Origin: Euborellia annulipes
Lineage: Eukaryota > Arthropoda > Insecta > Dermaptera > Anisolabididae
NCBI GenBank assembly: GCA_023213315.1
Contig: JAKCPI010006242.1
Location: 186,001 to 250,000, forward strand
Direction of reading: 5' to 3'
Length of the DNA stretch: 64,000 nt
A model generated the notes under the pieces. It was not told where the DNA came from. It saw only the letters and a program-made list of their open reading frames with translations, and did no database searches. Positions 32,270 to 42,936 of this stretch are shown one piece after another; within the stretch, counting starts at the first letter, position 1; every line of letters begins with the position of its first letter. A program made the translations under genes and the position numbers.

Positions 32270-33450
32270 TAAACTTCATTTGAACTGAAAATTGAATTTT
32301 ATAATCAATTTTTATAAAATTTTCAAATATCTATAATTTTGTTTTTTTATATATAAATTGATTTTTTTTTCTTTATTTATTACAATTTTTATTTTATTTA
32401 TATATAAAAAAAATCACACGGTATAAGAATGATTCGGAAAAAAATAGAAATCAACATAGTTTATTTAGAGAAATTAGTAGTTTTAGGTAAATGATGAAAT
32501 TCTAATTAAAAATAAATGAACTTTAATAAAAGAATATAGTAAAAAAATGAAAATAACCAAGTTGCAAATCAGGGTTCTCAACCACCGCGCATTGCAATTG
32601 CACCACGAGATGTTCTTTTTTATATAAAAATTAAATTTATTTTTATTATTTATTTATTTCATTTTTTTTTTTTTTTTTTGTAATTTAAATATAAATTACA
32701 ACATCACGATGGACAAGTGCAAATATGAAAAAATTAAAGATATTCCCGTTCAGAAGAAAAATGAAAATTTCTTAATTATTTTTATTATTAAAGTAATAGA
32801 ATCATAATTTGTCTTTGAAAATGTTAATCGTTTTTCGTTTATCCGTTTTATGAATACAAAAATGAATAAATAACGGTTTATAATTGAAAATAAGTTGGGA
32901 ACCACATGACTTACATAATATATGTGTGTGAGTGTGTGTCTATATGTGCGAATTCTCAACTATTGATCAAAATCTAAAAAAAAATTTTATTTTTAAATAT
33001 TTAACTTTTTAAGTTTATCTTTGATTGTAAATTATTATTGTTGTAAAAAGAATTTAAGTTTTTTTTTTTGTCATCTTACATTACAGATACACTTGAGTTG
33101 AAGAACTAAAATTGTCATCAGTCAACTTAAGTTTGGTGATTTTTTTGGAAAAATTTAGTAAGAGAACATAGTTTCAAGTTAATCTAATTTAAAGAACATA
33201 ATATTGTAATGATATATTGTTCCTTTATTAGAAATTTGAAAAAAATATCACCAACTAAATGGTTTATAATATTTTTTCAAATTTTTAAGATTGGCCTAAA
33301 TATCATATCGATATTAATTTTGACATCAAACTAGCGCTGTTATTAACAATTTCTAAAAGAATATCACTTGACTCTTTTTGACTGTAAAAATTTAAGAGCT
33401 CAACTCTAGTTAAACTGTAAAAAATCTGAGTCTCCTTTAATATAATCGCT
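32270..33450. other. AT-rich unannotated interval
   Basis: Dominated by A/T tracts (for example 32661-32680), with a weak (TG)n at 32923-32942. No supported gene or repeat boundary. Confidence 0.5.
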
Positions 33451-33458
33451 GGCCTTAC

Positions 33459-33612
33459 TTCAAGTTCCTTGAGAAGAGAAGCTCAGTAGAAAGACTAGAA
33501 GAGAAGATCAGTTGCTACTCGAGAAGAATTGTTGCAGCAGAAGGCGAGGCTCACTTGTTACTCCAGAAGAGAGGGCAGAAGTCAAATCAATCTCATGAAA
33601 GTAGACCGGGAA
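33459..33612 (-). other. Candidate exon 4 of a minus-strand gene
   Basis: A 154-bp GC-richer block. On the minus strand it is preceded by a strong acceptor (GTTTTTCTTTTCTTTCAG/TTCCC) and followed by donor TTGAA/GTAAGG. Only one frame is open from the acceptor (FPVYFHEIDLTSALSSGVTS, continuing to a TGA after 34 codons), and it joins in phase 0. A stop followed by another donor suggests UTR or a noncoding transcript as an alternative. Confidence 0.35.
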
Positions 33613-33733
33613 CTGAAAGAAAAGAAAAACGACAGTAATTAATAAAATGTAATACATTTTTGGATAGTTTCGCTAAAAAACTATTTCAGCTTATAAAAAA
33701 AAAAAAAAAAAAAACAATGCTTTCTATAATAAA

Positions 33734-34402
33734 AAATCTGGTGTGACTGGCGCACAGCACACAACTTTCTCTTACCTTCGGTAATCGAAAGTTGTGTTCT
33801 GTGCTTGTCACACCAGATTTTTTGTGTCGACATGTATTTAGTTCCCGACAGTAGGGAACATTTGAATTCAGATGTAAAATTTATAAGTATGGGAAAATAT
33901 TTATATTTTGTTACCATGGCAACCATTTCTCCTATCTTTCCTATGAAGCACAAGAGTAAAGTGGGCTTCAGAAGATTTCAAGGGCAAAATGAGAATATAC
34001 ATTTGAAAGAGCATCTAAAAAATAATTGATTTTTGAATTTTAAAAAAAATCGTTGGAGCAAATTTTGAGAAAATCGAAAAAAACTGAAAAAGTACATCAG
34101 TAAAGTACTAGTACTCTTTGGCCGATTTTGATTAAAAGCTTATTTTTCCGGTCCCGGGGGGTGTTTAACTTAAATATAAAATTTCAACCTCGTAGCTCAA
34201 TTCCTTCATGCTTAAAATTGAACACACACCACACACACACCCCACCCACAGACAGACCATGTCGCGAAAACCACTTTTTTGGATTCAGGGGACCTCAAAA
34301 CGTGAAGATCCATCAAAATCTCGACATCGAATTTTTGACATGAAACCAATACTTTCTCTCTATATATATATTACATATATACATAGGTAAGAGAAAGTAA
34401 AA
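33734..34402 (-). mobile_element. Family A element, full-length reverse copy
   Basis: Hairpin at 33735-33822 (perfect arms AAAATCTGGTGTGACTGGCG; loop near CCTTCGGTAATCG), TGTTACCATGGCAACC, CATCAGTAAAGTACTAGTAC, an (AC)n-like block at 34223-34248, and the head ending AGGTAAGAGAAAGTAAAA. It is very close in sequence to the copies at 23132 and 61105. Confidence 0.85.
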
Positions 34403-34460
34403 GAAGCCAATAGAAAGTCAAATTTGTTTTATTGAAAATTAATTTAAGAAAAGAAATTAC

Positions 34461-34625
34461 CAGCTGACTCGAAGAGTAATGTCCTTCATCATTCGTGTAT
34501 AAAGTAATAATAACCCCTCCAACTTTTTATATAAGTCTCGTTCTGTATGATGATGCCTGTTTAGGTAAAATACAGCATCTGGAGATTGAGTCCGAGAAAT
34601 ATTGTCTCATAAGTTCAAGGACTAT
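34461..34625 (-). other. Candidate exon 3 of a minus-strand gene
   Basis: On the minus strand: poly-T tract plus CAG/ATAGTCC at the acceptor and CAGCTG/GTAATTTC at the donor (165 bp). One frame is open from the acceptor (IVLELMRQYFSDSIS and on) until a TAA after 32 codons. The joining phase (0) equals that of the 33459-33612 block. It is weaker than the 38051 exon. Confidence 0.3.
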
Positions 34626-34696
34626 CTGAAAAAAAAAAAATTAATTCCTTTTATTAAAATTTGAAAACATTCTAGAATCAGAAGCAAATTAGTATG

Positions 34697-34715
34697 CCCC
34701 CCCCCCCCCCCCCCC
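34697..34715. repeat. Poly(C) tract
   Basis: About 19 consecutive C residues in AT-rich DNA. Such tracts also mark subterminal regions of hAT MITEs in this window, but no TIR was found here. Confidence 0.9.
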
Positions 34716-35000
34716 AGTGGACCAAAAAATACTATAATTCTCTTTATTTATTTTATTTTTAGATAAAAAATTACAAATTCCTCAAGATTTAAAAAACTCC
34801 TCTCCTGAGGGCTTGTACCTGATAATATAACACCCAATGAATTCATTTATCATAATATTCATTAATGATATGGAAATGTAATTTCTTGAAAAAACAAACA
34901 AACAAAAAATTAATAATCCTAATTTTATTTAGCGCAGCTGAATTGGCCTTCGAAGTTGAAATATTAAGAGAAATGAAATATATCTGAATAATTACACTAG

Positions 35001-37320
35001 TCGACAAAAATGAACTTTTTTTCTTTCACAAGAATAAAGATATGAAATTCTAGAAGTATTTTTCATTCTGAATTCAGATATGTAGTTAGAATTTTTCCAT
35101 CAGACACAGTTTTAGAGATATAGAGCAAAATAGATTTTAGTCGAAAATGGGCTCTAAAACGGCTTTTATTTAGAATGTTCAAATTATTTTTAACGCGACA
35201 CCCCTTCAAAATAGGCAGATAATAAGAGGATAAAGGAGCAAGCAGCCAGGTAGTTAGTCTCCACGAAATGAAACTCTCTATTGAGGAAACAGTTTCGGTT
35301 TTAATGAAATATAACCATCATCAGTCCATTTTGAGCAGAAAGCATTGTTGAGTTAGAAAAATCAAAATAACAAAAGATTATTTGAATATTTACAAACAAT
35401 ATATAACTGATACATACAGTGTGAGCTCAAATGACAAAGCATTGAGTCATATTGCGGAGTTGTCAGTAGATGTGTATTATACATAAATTATTTGTATAAA
35501 ATACAAGGCAATGCAATCAGCTTATACGAAGCGCCAAGTTTGAGATACAAAATTGTTTTTGTTAATGAGAGATTTTATTTATTACATTTGATATTATAGT
35601 AAATATTTTGTACAATGACCTCTTATAGGGTCAGAGGTGATGATGGTATACCGAACTCATGTTTGTTTATTGAAAGGCGATAATCCAACCTAACCCAAGC
35701 AAATCCCTCCGAGCAAAAGTCAATGGCAATGAGTTGACACAAATTTGATATTCGAATTTTTTTATATAAAAATATAAAATTATTAAAAATTGTTTACAAT
35801 TTTATTTTAATCAAAATCTATCTGAAAGACAACATTGCCACCAACTATAATTATATTCAATAAAATAAATAAAAAAGGGTTTTCGAGATGGTGATGGAGC
35901 AGATTATATACTTATTTAATTCACACACACAACTTGGCTCACAACTCCCCCCCCCCTGTGTGTGAATTAAATAAGTATATAATCTGCTCCATCACCATCT
36001 CGAAAACCCTTTTTTTATTTATTTTATTGAATATAATTATAGTTGGTGGCAATGTTGTCTTTCAGATAGATTTTGATTAAAATAAAATTGTAAACAATTT
36101 TTAATAATTTTATATTTTTATATAAAAAAATTCGAATATCAAATTTGTGTCAACTCATTGCCATTGACTTTTGCTCGGAGGGATTTGCTTGGGTTAGGTT
36201 GGATTATCGCCTTTCAATAAACAAACATGAGTTCGGTATACCATCATCACCTCTGACCCTATAAGAGGTCATTGTACAAAATATTTACTATAATATCAAA
36301 TGTAATAAATAAAATCTCTCATTAACAAAAACAATTTTGTATCTCAAACTTGGCGCTTCGTATAAGCTGATTGCATTGCCTTGTATTTTATACAAATAAT
36401 TTATGTATAATACACATCTACTGACAACTCCGCAATATGACTCAATGCTTTGTCATTTGAGCTCACACTGTATGTATCAGTTATATATTGTTTGTAAATA
36501 TTCAAATAATCTTTTGTTATTTTGATTTTTCTAACTCAACAATGCTTTCAGCTCAAAATGGACTGATGATGGTTATATTTCATTAAAACCGAAACTGTTT
36601 CCTCAATAGAGAGTTTCATTTCGTGGAGACTAACTACCTGGCTGCTTGCTCCTTTATCCTCTTATTGTCAAATATAACAGCCACTTCATCTCTTCAAATA
36701 TGCAGATAGTTAGAATACATATAAATTTTAAGTTTCATCCCAATCGGAGATCATTTAGACGTGCCGCAGACGGCTTAAAGTTTAGAAAAAGCGAAATTTT
36801 CAACATTTTTTTTACTTTGGTCACCTCTAATACAATTTTAGAGATCTCTGAATGCAAAAAACATATATGTACGATATTCTATAGTTCTTTGGCTTTCTAA
36901 AATTCATTCATTCGTAAAAATCTGTTAATTATTAACGAAATTATTAATAAAAACGTTGGCAAATAAAAAACACTAGTACACTCACTGGACGAAAAAAATG
37001 GACCTCTTGTTCTTTTAGAAGTATAAAGAAAGATATGAGATTCGAAAAATATTTTTTTAAATAATATATAATTAAGTTAGGGCCCGTAACCCGATGCTCA
37101 GAGAGGATACATTAGCTCGCGTTAAAAATAATTTGAACATTCTAAATAAAAGCCGTTTTAGAGCCCATTTTCGACTAAAATCTATTTTGCTCTATATCTC
37201 TAAAACTGTGTCTGATGGAAAAATTCTAACTACATATCTGAATTCAGAATGAAAAAATGCACTAGGTTCACTAATCAGATTTCTTGTGAAAAAAATCTTG
37301 TCGACTAGTGTTATTAGGTC
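35001..37320. mobile_element. Composite foldback transposon, CACTAGTCGACAA termini
   Basis: Left arm 35001-35205 (CACTAGTCGACAAAAATGAAC) and right arm 37112-37320 (ending TTGTCGACTAGTG) are inverted copies sharing blocks such as AAAACGGCTTTTATTTAGAA. Both flanks carry TTA next to the termini, a possible 3-bp TSD. The inner part is the large palindrome (35221-36665). 36970-37060 (ACTAGTACACTCACTGGACG) is a diverged copy of the terminal sequence, implying insertion of a related element into the right arm. No transposase is visible. Confidence 0.65.
35221..36665. repeat. 1.45-kb near-perfect palindrome
   Basis: Arms of about 710 bases (35221-35933 and 35953-36665) are inverted copies with only sporadic differences seen by eye (for example GAGCAGAAAG against GAGCTGAAAG). 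The spacer is about 35 bases around CACAACTTGGCTCACAACTC and a C run. Each arm carries CTGATGATGGTTATATTTCA followed by AACCGAAACTG (plus strand 36563-36596), a hammerhead-like core. Transcription would give a long hairpin RNA. Confidence 0.9.
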
Positions 37321-37534
37321 AAATAAAAAATATTTTCGGTGTGAGATTCAAATTTTAAGTGGGCCGTCCACGTCTAGATACATAGCTAGTTTTTATAGAA
37401 AAAAGAAAATTTATAAATACTAACAATAATCAAAAAAATGTTGAGGCTTAAAGAGTCTAGGTCCTCCAAATCTGTCTATGCAGCTAGTTTAAATAAAAAT
37501 GTTAAAAGAAATAATTTTTTTTTGTCTTGCATTT

Positions 37535-37672
37535 GAGAACATTTCGACCCCGTCCCTATAATTTTCATTTGATTGGAAGCCAATTTAATTGAAATAAATA
37601 TTTCTCACTTAAAACGGGAGGCAAACAAGAGCACATGAAGCTAATGCTTTACCTCTGTAGGCCTTCTACGGA
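37535..37672 (-). mobile_element. SINE2 copy, decayed
   Basis: TTTCGACCCCGTCCCTATAA and GATTGGAAGCCAATTTAATT match the minus-strand SINE2 body at 60-115. The tRNA-like head is recognisable only as ATGCTTTACCTCTGTAGGCC. Confidence 0.55.
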
Positions 37673-38050
37673 TCAAGGGAAGAAATACATTTAAGATAAA
37701 TATGATGATTATTATGAAAAATATCTGGCTGAGTAGCAGCAGTTATAATATAAATATTTTAAGGTTTTCTTATTTAAATTTTCACCTTTTTCAAAAAAAT
37801 TTGTTATATGAATTAAAATTTTGATATTATTTACATTTAATTAAAGAGACGAAATAAAATAAGTTTTAATTTTTTTTTTTTTGAAAATAAATGGCATTAA
37901 TAAACTCTAGCCTAAGATTTGAAACGTCTTGCTTTGACCTTCATAAGAAAACGACATAAAATTGCGATATAAAAGGATAACTGTATGTATCTCCTCTACT
38001 TGGCTTTTATAATTAAATTGAAACGTAATAAATAATTGAGTGATATTTAC

Positions 38051-38232
38051 CTGTTGGTGATGAATTCGAGAGAATTTCATCGAAGAGAGGAGAGAATGAT
38101 GCCTTGGCGTTGGAGCTGCAGCGTCGCGACGCGTCGCCTGCCTGTAGACTGAGACTGACTGGCGTGGCTGCCTGAGGCGGCGACGGTCGCCGCACTGGCT
38201 GGAGTGGGAGGGGGAGAGCCGCCAACAATGAT
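38051..38232 (-). other. Candidate exon 2 of a minus-strand gene (GC-rich, strong splice sites)
   Basis: A 182-bp island far richer in G+C than its surroundings. On the minus strand it is bounded by acceptor TTGTGTTCTATTTTTAG/ATCATTG and donor CCAACAG/GTAAATATC. Frame 1 reads IIVGGSPPPTPASAATVAAS, then a Ser/Gln-rich segment and a stop after 51 codons. Frames 2 and 3 are open throughout (frame 2 ends KASFSPLFDEILSNSSPT). Open frames are expected in GC-rich DNA, so the reading frame is undecided. The splice signals and composition make this the best host exon in the window. Confidence 0.5.
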
Positions 38233-38342
38233 CTAAAAATAGAACACAAGCAATAAAATTAAATCGATTAATTTTAAAGATTATCTTTTAAAGAAAAATA
38301 AATTATTTCTATTTTATGTGAATTATCCCTTGCAAAAAGACA

Positions 38343-38455
38343 GAAAAAATCTGGTGTGACTGGTCGCACAGTACAAAACTTTCTTTTCTCTAAATAATTA
38401 AAAGTTGTGTTATGTGCCCCAGATTTTTTGTGTCGAGATATTATTAGTTTCCGCC
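38343..38455 (-). mobile_element. Family A terminal hairpin fragment
   Basis: AAAAATCTGGTGTGACTGGTC opens the hairpin; the right arm is degraded (GTGCCCCAGATTTTTTGTGT). Only the hairpin end and about 40 bases of body remain. Confidence 0.6.
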
Positions 38456-38588
38456 AATATATTAGAATCCAAAATGTAGAAAAACATTTTTTCGGTTTAC
38501 CTTCAAGTGAAATTTTAAATATATATACCGAAACCTACAATTCTCGGACGATCGAATCCAGTCATTTTAACGAGAGAGTACCAGCGGC

Positions 38589-38705
38589 GTAACCAGCCTT
38601 TGAGGGCGGGGGGGGGCGAAGCTCAACTAGGGTGCCGATTTTCCAGGGGGCTCCGCCCCCTGGACCCCTTGCTCGCCTTCGGCGGGCAAATTTCTTACCT
38701 CCTGT
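38589..38705 (+). mobile_element. hAT-like left end (CAGCGGCGTAACC)
   Basis: CAGCGGCGTAACCAGCCTTT and the internal GC hairpin CAGGGGGCTCCGCCCCCTGG are nearly identical to the left end of the 55445 element. The matching right end was not found in the window, and Family B sequence follows directly. Confidence 0.65.
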
Positions 38706-39545
38706 AATTTCCTCAGCGAATTTGTTTATATTTACATGTTTTTTAATGGCACCTGTATGATTTTGTTTTGATTTTTCTTTGCTTTTACAAAAAAATGTCG
38801 TTTTCTTCTGTGATTATTTCAAAAACTATTCAGTTTTCGGAAAAATATCAAAGAATAAAAACTTTTTAAAATTGAGTATTTTATCATAATATAACAAAGA
38901 AATTAAAAATTCCAAAATTTTTGAAAAAACTTTTTAAGTAAAGTACTACTTCTAAGTGACGTATTTACTCCAAAAGTTGATAGAAATCTACAATTTTAGT
39001 GTAAGGAGCATATACCAAATTTCATCGATCCAGCTGCTTTGGTTTTTAAGCAATCGTGTTCACACACACACACACACACACACACAGACATAATGCCAAA
39101 AATGTTTGTTTTTTTAAAGTGAAACTTTTATTTTATCCTCTCAAATTTTTTGGCTCTTCTATCAGCATGTCGCGTTACAAGCCGTGACGTCAAGAGCCTT
39201 GACGCTATAAATCATGACGTCACAATCCGTGACGACAAAAATAAGAAAGTTGAAATTTAATATATATAACGAATTAAAAAAATAATTGTGAGATTTAATA
39301 ATTCAATTTTTAAATTGATAAAATATAATTTTTAAAATGATTTAAATCTTCAATCTATATACGCCTACGATCCGAAAAAAGTTTCACTTGCATCGTGGTT
39401 TCATAAAACCACACAATGATATTCTAAATAAAAACTTGATTAAATGTTTTTTTTGACTCAGGGAGGTCTAAAACGTGGAGAAACATCAAAATCTCGAAGT
39501 CAAATTTTTTTACGATTACAATACTTTCTCTATACGAGAAAGTAA
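38706..39545 (+). mobile_element. Family B single arm, interrupted by a MITE
   Basis: Matches the right arm of the 30040-30540 foldback in order (TTTATATTTACATGTTTTTT, AAAGTACTACTT, GATAGAAATCTACAATTTTA, the (AC)n tract at 39061-39085, then after an insertion GACTCAGGGAGGTCTAAAAC and CTCTATACGAGAAAGTA). The insertion occupies about 39115-39446. Confidence 0.7.
39115..39446. mobile_element. MITE-like insertion with GTGACGTCA-rich core
   Basis: Inverted ends AAGTGAAACTTTT (39117-39129) and AAAAGTTTCACTT (39377-39389) lie inside an insertion into Family B. The left third has repeated CRE-like words: GCCGTGACGTCAAGAG, CATGACGTCACAATCC and CCGTGACGAC within 70 bases. No ORF. Confidence 0.55.
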
Positions 39546-40055
39546 ATACAAAAAATTCTTATGTGAATTATAATTGCAAAATTTATAAATTTACTGATTA
39601 GGGGAGAGGGCGGGACATTGGGACACGAGGCACATTGGGACATTCGAATTTTAGCGCTACTAAATGTAAAGTTAGATTGTACTCTTTGACCATTAGGGTG
39701 CATTAAGTGCCCATTTTATTATAGAAAAATTTTAACAGCGTCAAGCTACGCCATAGCTAGTTACACGTTGCTACATCATATTTGTCCTGCGTTGTAAAAA
39801 AATCGGAAATCGTTTGAGGTCGATTATTTTTCATATGAACGTTTGAATTAAGACAATTGAAATATTAGAGATAAGTGTACTTGTTTATTCTTACTATGTC
39901 GGTACATGCAGATGTAATTGTTTATTTTAGCTATTTGTATAGCCTCATTTTGTTTATAGACATGATTGAGGTAGATTGGGACATCTAGCGAGAGGCACAT
40001 GTGGACACTAATAAATAAGAAATTATATATAATATTTAAGATATTATATTGTGGA

Positions 40056-40855
40056 CAGGGCCGCAGACAGACTTGACGGGCCCCGGGGCTACTTACCAAA
40101 ATATACCAAACTAATGTGGTACTTTATTTGAAACCTCTCGCGTATTAATCTAATTTCAAAAGACTTTCCGATGAGCTAGAGGTGGGAAATTTGATATTTA
40201 AGGGTCATTTTTAATGACGCTAATCATCAGTTGGGTTTTACCAAAATATACCAAACTAATGTGGTACTTTATTTGATGCCTCACGCTTTCTTAATACTCT
40301 ATAATAATAAAAAAGACTAAAAAGATTAAAATAAAAATATAATAAAAAAAAACTTTAAAAAAAAATGCTTTTATTTAAATCGAACTAAAAAGAGATAAAT
40401 AATTTAATTGTTCTTGTTAAAATTGTTGAATATTTATAACTTAAAATAAAAGCGTGGGGCGCTCATTAATAGCTTAAGGAATTGTATATAGCCTCGGAAT
40501 AACTTCGAAGCGCCCCACGCTTTTATTTTAAGTTATAAATATTCAACAATTTTAACAAGAACAATTGAATTAAATTATTTATCTCTTTTTAGTTCGATTT
40601 AAATAAAAGCATTTTTTTAAAAACGTTTTTTTTTATTACCGTATATTTTTATTAGCTATCCTGAGTCGTGAAAAAGATTGATTTGAGATTAAAAGGCCCG
40701 GGCCCCCTGAGGAAAAAAAAATTCAAGAAAATGATTTTTTTTAATTGAAATTTTAACCATGAAAATTATTTTTTATTAGAATTTTAAGGTGGGAACGCAA
40801 TGGGCCCGGGCCCGGGGATATAGCCCCCCCCTTGCCTCCCCTGTCTGCGGTCCTG
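40056..40855. mobile_element. Nested hAT element with TSD ATTGTGGA and internal palindrome
   Basis: Ends CAGGGCCGCAGACAG and CTGTCTGCGGTCCTG are inverted repeats. The 8-mer ATTGTGGA flanks at 40048-40055 and 40856-40863. Inside, arms at about 40350-40465 and 40505-40625 form a palindrome (AAGCGTGGGGCGCTC against GAAGCGCCCCACGCTTTTAT). The interior also has GGGCCCGGGCCCGGGG. Non-coding. Confidence 0.88.
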
Positions 40856-41280
40856 ATTGTGGAATATATCCGACCTGATATATTGATTGATATTGTAATC
40901 TTACTAATTGATTTTAATTTGTATTTTTTTTTTTTTCTCTTTTTTTAAGTGAATCGTTTATTTCAGAAACCACCTAAGCGACAAAATTTCAAATCATGTG
41001 TTTTTGGTGCTACTGTACAACAGTTACTACAACAGTTAAGAGTGCAAAACAAAAAAATACCTATTGTTTTCCCTAATGATTTTTTTTTTTTTTTAAATAA
41101 TTATTTTATTAACTCTCATAAATTCTAAAATCTAACAAAAAAACTTATAAATAATTGAAAAAATCTCTAATATTTGCGAATTTTGTATTAAAATTATTTT
41201 TTATTTCAAGAAAAAAAAATTTTTTTATTTTTTTTTATTTATAATTATTATATTATCTAAAAAAAATTTCTCCACTTTAA

Positions 41281-41370
41281 GTTTCTTGGAGAAGGGGGGT
41301 GGGGGGTGGGGGGGGGTTCATAAAACTTTTGCCCGCCCCCCCCCAAGCAGAAATCCTGGCTACGCTACTG
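41281..41370. mobile_element. hAT right end (CTGGCTACGCTACTG)
   Basis: A G-rich run, then CCCGCCCCCCCCCAAGCAG and the terminal CTGGCTACGCTACTG. It resembles the right ends of CAGCGGCGTAGC-type elements. No left end was identified nearby. Confidence 0.45.
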
Positions 41371-41459
41371 ATATCTACGGTAACAAAATTGTTTAAAATA
41401 ATAAAACTGCATTATTATTTACACTTTAGATTAAAATTAGACATACAATGAAAATGAAA

Positions 41460-41525
41460 AGGGGGGCGATAGGTGTTAGTCAGCCTCCAGAAAGGGGCGA
41501 TGGGCAAAAAGGTTGGGAACCACTG
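41460..41525. mobile_element. hAT right end (GGTTGGGAACCACTG)
   Basis: GGGGGGCGATAGGTG through GGTTGGGAACCACTG is the complement of the CAGTGGTTCCCAACC hAT terminus. The matching left end was not found. Confidence 0.55.
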
Positions 41526-42371
41526 TGTTAGATTGTGCCACCTTTATTCACCAAATTATTTTTTTAGAACAAAACAAATTGTTTTTGTCCACATCTGCCT
41601 CTTCACTGTCCAAATCTACCTCACCCAAGAGGTACATTGGGACAATTTGGATTTTTTGGAAAATTGCAAAAATCTAATTCATCTATTGGTGAATAAGCGC
41701 TAAGCCTATGGCAATAGATAGTGCATTTATCAGTCTCAACAACATAACATTATATGATCATTAATATTGAAAGCCAAACTATACACAGCTAATTTTATTT
41801 GTACTGTCCCAATGTCCCGCCCTCTCCCCTACGTTCAGGATTTCTGTTTGGGGATTTCTCTAATACTTAAAACATATTAAAGTGAAATCATGTTCTGGGA
41901 AGCCGTGTTGAATAAGTTGGGGTGGCTTGAGACCTTCACCCTTTCCTAAGGTATTGACGTGGGATTACCAGTTAATATAATATTTTAAATTGCGATAGGG
42001 ACCTCTCTGAAGATCAGAAATATATGAAAAGAGAGTACAATATTTTTAAAATAAAAAGAGTTTGATTCTAAAAGGGTATTGAAATTCCTCGAAATAACTA
42101 GAGAGGCTTATATGCAAATTATATAACCGATTTTTGACTTTTTTTATTTTTATCTTTAATATGAATTTATCACCTACAATATAGTGTCCTAAGTGTGTCA
42201 GTTTATAATATCCTAGAGGGTAAGAGAAAATTTTCTTTTCTACTCTAGGTGATTATTTTAGAATTAGCTTTTGTAATTAAATATTGATTTTTTTATTCTT
42301 TATTCCAATCAATTTTATAAAGTGATTTCACAGAGTATGGAATACGATATACAATCAAGATTTTAGATTAG

Positions 42372-42520
42372 GTACATAAAACGAATTTGTAGACCAAATA
42401 TTAACCGAGTTATGGCGGGTCAAAGTTAGACATATTTCTTGAAATCTAAAATTTTGTCGAACTTTAACCGGCCGTATCCATACATATATCTATATTTGGT
42501 CTACAAATTCGTTTTATGTA
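42372..42520. repeat. Short palindrome, 29-bp arms
   Basis: ATAAAACGAATTTGTAGACC at 42374-42393 is mirrored at 42499-42518 (GGTCTACAAATTCGTTTTAT). The spacer is about 90 bases. It may be a small foldback remnant; no TSD was found. Confidence 0.7.
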
Positions 42521-42936
42521 CCAAATTTTAGCAAATTTAATGCTCTACAACTTTGCCTGTAACTATGGTGGACAAAATATGTTTAGTTTACTAAATATAA
42601 GCAAAAAACTGAAAAAGTTCAAAATCTTTTAGCCCCCCCCCCCCATCTCCAAGTTAGTTAGTACAGGGTCCTCGAGGTAGAAACAGGATATACATCCTAG
42701 ACTACCCCCCAAATAACCCTGCAAAAATTTCATTAACTTGGGAATATTTTCCCAGTAAAAAGTTATAACGACTGGACTACTTGTATTAAAATATTAAATA
42801 AAAACAATAATAGGTGAAAGGAACAAGCAGCCAGGTAGTGTAAATTTGGTTTTTGAATTTTTTAATAGTCTATCTTCTACATTTTTTAAAATATTAATCT
42901 CATATTTCAATAGTTAATAAATAAAAAATAATATTT

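Larger units (their letters stand above)
39601..41829. mobile_element. TA-flanked foldback transposon with perfect TIRs
   Basis: The first and last 24 bases are perfect inverted repeats (beginning GGGGAGAGGGCGGGACATTG), flanked by TA on both sides (39599-39600 and 41830-41831). Weaker inverted similarity extends inwards (GAGGTAGATTGGGACATCT near 39968 against the complement of 41620-41635). A TA duplication is seen in Tc1/mariner-like and some other elements, so the superfamily is open. No transposase remains. The interior holds a nested hAT element (40056-40855) and two further hAT ends. Confidence 0.8.

Noticed and set aside
36646..36900. 84-codon plus-strand frame at the edge of the palindrome
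   Set aside because: No domain; starts in repeat sequence and composition is that of surrounding AT-rich DNA.
38013..38249. Taking the whole 78-codon frame as a gene
   Set aside because: The frame reads through consensus splice sites on both sides. Only the internal 38051-38232 part is kept as a candidate exon.
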